A stretch of 64,000 nucleotides of DNA from JANQRA01 sp035762545. Its GTDB lineage: Bacteria; Actinomycetota; Acidimicrobiia; Spongiisociales; ZC4RG35. Under the pieces are notes generated by a model. It did no database searches. It was not told the origin of the DNA and saw only the letters and a program-made list of their open reading frames with translations. Of this stretch, positions 59,506-64,000 are shown one piece after another (within the stretch, counting starts at the first letter, position 1; every line of letters starts with the position of its first letter). Both the position numbers and the translations under genes were made by a program. Where the stretch lies: NCBI GenBank assembly GCA_035762545.1, contig DASTOM010000008.1, forward strand, positions 62,001-126,000, given 5' to 3'.

Positions 59506-59880
59506 GTGACCCCCAAGAGCGAACCGCCCGGTTGTCGCAGCGCGGCCATCTCCGCCGGTCTCCTCGTAGCGGCCGCCATCGTGTTCATGGCCGTCGGTCT
59601 CGCTCTCGGGAACGATCAGGGTTGTGTGGACGGCTGTGAGACCCTGGCATTGACAATGTTGTTCGCCGGGCTCCCCGTGTCCGCAGTGTTCATGGTCTCG
59701 ATCGGTGATCTCGTGCTCGCCTGGCCCCTCGACATCACCTTCTGGGTCGTGATCGGATTCCTTCTCGCCCGGCTCGCTGACAACCGTGACCGCAGTGTCC
59801 TGGGCCTCACCCTCGTGACCATTCTGATCGCCCTGGGCTACGGACTAGTCCTATCGCAGTTCGTCGAATTAGCCATTTAG
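59506..59880 (+). CDS. Small membrane protein
   Basis: A 124-residue protein with three to four predicted helices (about residues 13-33, 45-65, 72-90, 97-120) and no recognised family. A CVDGC pair (about residues 40-44) follows the first helix. GTG start at 59506, divergent from the CopD-like gene. It is not clearly coupled to its neighbours. Confidence 0.6.
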   Translation: MTPKSEPPGCRSAAISAGLLVAAAIVFMAVGLALGNDQGCVDGCETLALTMLFAGLPVSAVFMVSIGDLVLAWPLDITFWVVIGFLLARLADNRDRSVLGLTLVTILIALGYGLVLSQFVELAI

Positions 59881-59913
59881 TCCCGGCCTCTCGTCACTTA
59901 GCGTGATCAGTGC

Positions 59914-60261
59914 ATGCAGGGAGTGAACACTCATCGTCTCGCCGGGTTGGGATTGGCCACGATCCTGACCTTGTCGGCAGCAGGGGGCGCTGCCGCAGTC
60001 TGGGTGGCGGGGGGACCCGGCGAGAACCTCTATCCCGAGAGAGGTGCGGACCTGATCGTCGAACTGACACAGGTCAACAACACGGTCCTCTGGACGTCGC
60101 TGGCCGGGAACGTCTCTCTCATCGAGACTACGGGGTGGCCGTCGAGTGACGGTACCCACGACCTCGGTGGAGCGCTCGTCATCGAGAAGCCCGCGAACCC
60201 ACTCGCCGGCACCATCAACATCGGCGAGAAGCCACAGTCGGTCGAGTTCAGCCTCGACTGA
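59914..60261 (+). CDS. Exported hypothetical protein
   Basis: A 115-residue protein with an N-terminal hydrophobic signal/anchor (LAGLGLATILTLSAAGGAAAVW) followed by a polar, beta-rich domain (LIVELTQVNNTVLWTSLAGNVSLIETTGWPSSDGTHD). No family is recognised. ATG start, 34 bases after the previous gene, so the two could be in one transcript. Confidence 0.55.
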   Translation: MQGVNTHRLAGLGLATILTLSAAGGAAAVWVAGGPGENLYPERGADLIVELTQVNNTVLWTSLAGNVSLIETTGWPSSDGTHDLGGALVIEKPANPLAGTINIGEKPQSVEFSLD

Positions 60262-60340
60262 TTCAGCCCGGCCCAACCCCTCCAACCAACCAGAGTGCAG
60301 GCAGGAGTGTGCCTCCACGGCACATCCCTGCACGATCGAT

Positions 60341-61597
60341 TCAGACCTTCAGGTAGTCGTCCAGGTCGTTGGCTTCGAACGGCCCAACTGCACCGAGAAC
60401 CCGGGTCGGGGCGCCATACATGTCGGTGGCGACTGATTGCACATCGTCGAGAGTGACCGCGTCGAGCTTGGCCAGCCGCTCGTCCACCGACAGATGGGGC
60501 ATCCCGGCCAGCTCGTCCCGGCCGAGACGGACCATCCGGCTGTTGGCATCCTCGAGGGATAGGGCCAGACCGCCCCGCATCGAGCCCTTGGCCCGATCGA
60601 GCTCTCCGGGTGTGATGCCGTTCTCGACGACCTTGGCGAGCTCATCCCGGATGACAGTTAGCGCGGTGTCGGTCTGGTTGGGAGTGGTCCCGACATGGAC
60701 CCCCCACGCTCCGTTGTCGGCATAGGACAGCTTGAACCCGTAGATGGCGTAGGCAAGGCCACGCTCCTCGCGGACTTCTTGGAACAGACGTGACGACATG
60801 CCAGAACCCATCACGTGGTTGAGCACCTCGAACGCCCAGCGCCGCTCGTCGGCCCGGGGGAGGCCTGGCCCTCCCAGCACCAGGTGGGCCTGCTCGGTCT
60901 CCCGAACGGTGAGGTTGACCCTTGGCTCGACGGCCACCGGCGACAGATGATGATCTACTGCCTCACCCGACCATTCCCCGAAACGCTCGGCCACCGCCTC
61001 GACGAAGTCTGCATGGTCGACGGAGCCGGCGGCCGCCACCACCATCGACCCTGCTCCGTACCGCCGCTTCCAGTACCCGTGGATGTCGTCCCGGGTCATC
61101 CCCCTGATCGACTCCCGGGTCCCCAGGACCGGCTCTTCGAGAGGATGCCCGGCGAAGACGGCCGTTGAGAAGTTCTCGAAGACGACGTCTGACGGGTCGT
61201 CGTCGTTCATGTTGATCTCCTCCACCACCACGTGACGTTCGGAGTCGATCTCGTGGAGCCGGAAGGCGGGGCGCTGGATGATCTCGGCTAGGACGTTCAG
61301 GCCGATCGGCAGATCCTGGTCGAGGAGCCTCGCCCAGTAGCAGGTGGTCTCCTTCGAGGTGAAGGCGTTCGACTCGGCCCCGATCGCATCGAGTGTCTCA
61401 TTCACCTCGCGTGCAGAGAGCTCGTCCGATCCCTTGAAGAGGAGATGCTCGAGAAAGTGGGAGACCCCGGCCTCGTTGGCTTCCTCATCTCTCGTCCCGG
61501 TGTCGACCCAGCACCCGAGGGCGACGGAGCGGAGCGAGGGCATGGTCTCGGTGATGATCCGCAGACCGTTGGGGAGCGTCGTGAGGTCGTAGTGCAC
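60341..61597 (-). CDS. M16-family zinc peptidase
   Basis: A 418-residue inverzincin. The inverted zinc motif HFLEH (HxxEH) is in AGVSHFLEHLLFKGSD, with the third ligand glutamate in ERHVVVEEINMNDDD. The C-terminal inactive domain has LPRADERRWAFEVLNHVMGSGMSSRLFQEVREERGLAYAIYGF, the canonical M16B pattern. In actinobacteria such genes often sit by pnp, but none is here. GTG 61597 is chosen by family N-terminus (HYDLTTLPNGLRIITE). Divergent from the VWA gene. Confidence 0.93.
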   Translation of the reverse strand: MHYDLTTLPNGLRIITETMPSLRSVALGCWVDTGTRDEEANEAGVSHFLEHLLFKGSDELSAREVNETLDAIGAESNAFTSKETTCYWARLLDQDLPIGLNVLAEIIQRPAFRLHEIDSERHVVVEEINMNDDDPSDVVFENFSTAVFAGHPLEEPVLGTRESIRGMTRDDIHGYWKRRYGAGSMVVAAAGSVDHADFVEAVAERFGEWSGEAVDHHLSPVAVEPRVNLTVRETEQAHLVLGGPGLPRADERRWAFEVLNHVMGSGMSSRLFQEVREERGLAYAIYGFKLSYADNGAWGVHVGTTPNQTDTALTVIRDELAKVVENGITPGELDRAKGSMRGGLALSLEDANSRMVRLGRDELAGMPHLSVDERLAKLDAVTLDDVQSVATDMYGAPTRVLGAVGPFEANDLDDYLKV

Positions 61598-61648
61598 GTC
61601 CGGAAGCGTAAAGCGCGAGCGGACCTTGCGGGAAGTCCTCGACGGCGC

Positions 61649-61696
61649 ATTTGAGTTGCTTCGCAACTCAAATGTCGAATCGGCTTCCAATTCGAC
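61649..61696. promoter_or_regulatory. Two adjacent palindromes between divergent genes
   Basis: ATTTGAGTTGC-TTC-GCAACTCAAAT (61649-61673) is a perfect 11-bp hairpin. GTCGAAT-CGGCTTCCA-ATTCGAC (61674-61696) directly follows. They lie in the 130-base gap between the divergent M16 and VWA genes, so they may be operators or 5'-UTR structures. Confidence 0.5.
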
Positions 61697-61727
61697 ACCT
61701 TGACAGGGCATGAGACAATGAACGACT

Positions 61728-63815
61728 GTGCGCGGACGCGAGCAAACCTTTCTCACCGACCTGATCGGGCCCGAGGACCAGGCGATCGAAGCCGTGGTGG
61801 GTCGATATCAGAAGGTCGCACCGGCGGTGACCAGGCTGGCGAGGAGTCTCAGCGACAACCCGAATCTTCGGGTCAGGCTGGGCCCGGAGTCGTCAGCCTC
61901 GGCCGACGAGATCGTCTGCGATCCCCGAATCTTCCAGGCGGCCTATCACCGCAACGCCCCGGTCACCCCCGACGAGGTGGCACTCGCCTCGGCGCTGCAC
62001 GAGGTGCTGCATCTCGTCTCCACGAATCTCGAAGAGTCCAGGGAGCTCCCCCCGGACTGGCCGATAGAGGGCCAGGTGCCGCCCGACGCCGAAGTTGACC
62101 TGCTCACCGCACTGGAGCGGACGGAACGACCGGTGGCGGAAGTCCTGTTCTTCTCGCTCGAGGACGCACGTCAGGAGGCCCAGGGCCTCTCCATCTACCC
62201 CGGTGCCCGCTCGGTGCTTCAGGACCTCTATCTCTCGTCGCTGGGCCAGGCAATCCAACGCTCCGGTGCGCTCAGCCAGTTCGTCCTGGGCTGTTTCCTC
62301 CTCACGGGTGGCTATGTCGAACGTGAGGTCCTGGAACGGAGGTTCGAGGCGAAGGCTGCCGTTGCCCTCGACGACGCCTCCGACCACTGCACCGAGGCGG
62401 CAGAGTCGGACGACCCTTGGTATGTGGCTCAGCTCGCACTGGAACTGGAGGCGATCGCCCGCGCCCACGGCCTGATCACCGAGGCTCCGGAAGCCGCCAC
62501 CAGCTCCCAACGCAAAGCCCTGCAGAAGATGGAGGCTGAGAAGGCTGCCGAGGGGGTCGACACCGTGAGGATGGTCTCCCCGATAATCGCCGATTCGGAG
62601 TCGTACCAAGACACGAAGCGCTCGGCCGACGCCCGCTCCGCCGATTCCGACCGGAGGGGGGCATCGGACATCGCCAACGACGCCTCCACCGACCAACTCC
62701 TTCGAGTCAGCCAGGCTCCGCAGGTGTATCTCCCCACCGGTCAGGGCGGGAAGCTGCTGGTCACACCGATCCCATCGGCCTTCTCTGGCTTTGGGGAGGA
62801 GGGAGTGGCCGCAATAGCCGATGCGTCGAGACGATGGTCGGTCGACCAACGCCATGTCTCCGGCGAGCTGTTTCCTTTGTTCGCCGCCAACCAGCGCCGC
62901 GGGCTTCGGTCCGGGTTCGACCAGGGAGACGTATCACCACACGCCGCCCTGTTCATCGGCGCCGGGCTCTATCAGCGTCTCTACGAGCGCAGGGCGTCCC
63001 GGACCCGACGCCGCTATGCCGTCTCCCTGCTCGTCGACGGCTCCGCCTCGATGCTGAGCCCAGGCCGGAACGCACACGCCGGCACACAATGGGCCATGCC
63101 CGCCGCGCTGCTTGGTGCCTGGAGCATGGCCCGGCTCTGTGACGAGCTTCAGATCGACTTCGAGGTGGCCCTGTTCAACCGGGGCTTCGCCGCCCGACCC
63201 GACGACACCGAAGAGACCTACGTTCGGGGCCGATCCGCAGCCACGGCAGGGTTGAAGCGGACCCAGGGGTCGGCGGCCGACCGCCTCACCTCGACCGTCA
63301 ATCACTACATGGTGAAGCCTTTCGACAGGCGCTGGCGTGACTCCCAACACACACTGGCCGGGCTCTTCTTCACCGCCATGAACCCGAAACGGGCGGCAAC
63401 CATGGCCCGGAAAGACTCGAGATCGGCGCCACCGGTGTCCCTCTTCGAGAAGGCATCGAACGTGGACGAGTTCAATGTGATCCATGCCGCCGAGCGGATG
63501 GGCCGGCTCGGTGCCGAGGTGCGGATTCTGATGATCCTCGCCGACGGGATGACCAGAGGGTCCATCCAGGCCCTCACCAGGTCGGTCGAGTCGGTGGAGC
63601 TGTCAGGCACCACGGTCATCGGCATCGGGATCGGAGACCACACGGTCGACCAGGCTTACCGGCGACACGAAGTGGTCGACCAACCCGACCAACTCACCTC
63701 GGCGATGGTCGACGGCACCCGCGGAGCATTGAGAAGGAGTCTCGCCTACTCGGGTATGGACACCTGGTGGCTGAGAGCCTCAGAGTTCGAAGACAAGGAG
63801 AAATCAATTGCCTGA
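61728..63815 (+). CDS. VWA-domain protein with HExxH motif (MoxR-partner type)
   Basis: A 695-residue protein. The N-terminal third has SALHEVLHLVSTNLEES, an HExxH zinc-like motif of the DUF2201/putative metallopeptidase kind. Residues about 430-690 form a von Willebrand A domain with the MIDAS start VDGSAS (DxSxS) and a later T/D cluster (LADGMTRGS). Such VWA proteins work with MoxR AAA ATPases, and the next gene fits that. A CobT/NorD-like chaperone for metal-enzyme assembly is possible; the client is unknown. GTG start. Confidence 0.85.
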   Translation: MRGREQTFLTDLIGPEDQAIEAVVGRYQKVAPAVTRLARSLSDNPNLRVRLGPESSASADEIVCDPRIFQAAYHRNAPVTPDEVALASALHEVLHLVSTNLEESRELPPDWPIEGQVPPDAEVDLLTALERTERPVAEVLFFSLEDARQEAQGLSIYPGARSVLQDLYLSSLGQAIQRSGALSQFVLGCFLLTGGYVEREVLERRFEAKAAVALDDASDHCTEAAESDDPWYVAQLALELEAIARAHGLITEAPEAATSSQRKALQKMEAEKAAEGVDTVRMVSPIIADSESYQDTKRSADARSADSDRRGASDIANDASTDQLLRVSQAPQVYLPTGQGGKLLVTPIPSAFSGFGEEGVAAIADASRRWSVDQRHVSGELFPLFAANQRRGLRSGFDQGDVSPHAALFIGAGLYQRLYERRASRTRRRYAVSLLVDGSASMLSPGRNAHAGTQWAMPAALLGAWSMARLCDELQIDFEVALFNRGFAARPDDTEETYVRGRSAATAGLKRTQGSAADRLTSTVNHYMVKPFDRRWRDSQHTLAGLFFTAMNPKRAATMARKDSRSAPPVSLFEKASNVDEFNVIHAAERMGRLGAEVRILMILADGMTRGSIQALTRSVESVELSGTTVIGIGIGDHTVDQAYRRHEVVDQPDQLTSAMVDGTRGALRRSLAYSGMDTWWLRASEFEDKEKSIA

Positions 63816-64000
63816 GACAGTTGTGTTCGAGGACCCCACCGGAGAGGGGAAGCCGATCGAGTTGGAGAGGTTCGATGTCCCCGCCGACCTGGCGGACGTC
63901 GAGCTGCGGGAGCGCAAGATCCCCGAACCCGATCCCCACTACGTGGACCTCGGGATGCTCTATCGCTTCGCCCAGGTTGAGCAGGCCCGTCGCAGTGGAG
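63808..64000 (+). CDS. Start of a probable MoxR-type AAA ATPase (cut by window end)
   Basis: The frame from TTG 63808 overlaps the VWA stop and has AGGAG at seven bases. The first 64 codons read PETVVFEDPTGEGKPIELE, then FDVPADLADVELRERKIPEPDP, then YVDLGMLYRFAQVEQARRSG. No P-loop is reached, so AAA identity rests on the VWA partner and on position. The rest lies beyond the window. Confidence 0.55.
   Translation, partial: MPETVVFEDPTGEGKPIELERFDVPADLADVELRERKIPEPDPHYVDLGMLYRFAQVEQARRSG

Overview
The window is 64 kb of a high-GC bacterial chromosome. A WhiB-type regulator, three F420-type (LLM) oxidoreductase genes, a RamB-like regulator, many GTG and TTG starts, SOS boxes of the Gram-positive type (CGAACnnnnGTTCG) and the order cinA-thpR-recA with lexA and nrdR nearby all point to an actinomycetote. 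A deep branch such as Acidimicrobiia is my inference and was not tested. There is no rRNA operon, CRISPR array, transposase or integrase.

Layout. 0-11 kb: a principal-type sigma factor; a whiB7-like gene with a complete attenuation leader; an amidohydrolase and a LacI regulator with a LacI-type operator; an LLM oxidoreductase, aroE, and an acyl-CoA/SDR operon. 11.2-14.6 kb: a small, lower-GC, integrase-less island bounded by a 48-bp duplication of the 3' half of tRNA-Val(CAC). 14.7-19.6 kb: kynU, a zincin, a 51-residue metallothionein, a Gly-Cys-Val tRNA operon with UUCG hairpin spacers, and dut. 19.6-30.4 kb: SOS and housekeeping genes, namely an SOS-boxed unknown gene, nrdR, a LysM gene facing lexA across four LexA boxes, dapF, miaA, miaB, rny, recA, thpR and cinA. 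30.4-36.2 kb: type II (archaeal-type) GAPDH, then aceB-aceA divergent from a ramB-like gene. 36.2-43.3 kb: membrane and serine peptidases, a probable AhpD-like selenoprotein, and the E2-E1beta-E1alpha genes of a 2-oxoacid dehydrogenase whose E1alpha frame starts with a ParB-like N-terminus. 43.3-64 kb: multicopper oxidase, ftsK, RNase J, dapA, a kinase-LLM fusion, cyclophilin, glpD, an M16 peptidase, and a VWA/MoxR-type pair cut by the window end.

Main points. (1) A selenoprotein candidate: an in-frame UGA in a CxxU motif, followed by a 7-bp hairpin at the distance expected of a bacterial SECIS. (2) A whiB7-type control region with an AT-rich box upstream of the -35, a leader ORF, an antiterminator and an intrinsic terminator. 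(3) A family of 46-bp palindromic repeats, with four full copies and one partial. Three full copies are intergenic (one of these overlaps the likely miaB start codon) and one is inserted in frame inside a coding region, which resembles protein-coding palindromic elements. (4) ParB-like N-terminal codons, with their own ribosome-binding site, in frame with a dehydrogenase E1alpha gene. (5) Two genes, a lacI-type gene and miaA, whose conserved N-termini can only be reached from CTG codons.

How the genes work together. LexA sites control recA, lexA, a LysM envelope gene and an unknown zinc-motif gene. aceB and aceA with the ramB-like regulator form a glyoxylate-shunt module next to the dehydrogenase genes. 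dapA and dapF serve lysine and peptidoglycan synthesis. rny, RNase J and thpR serve RNA metabolism.
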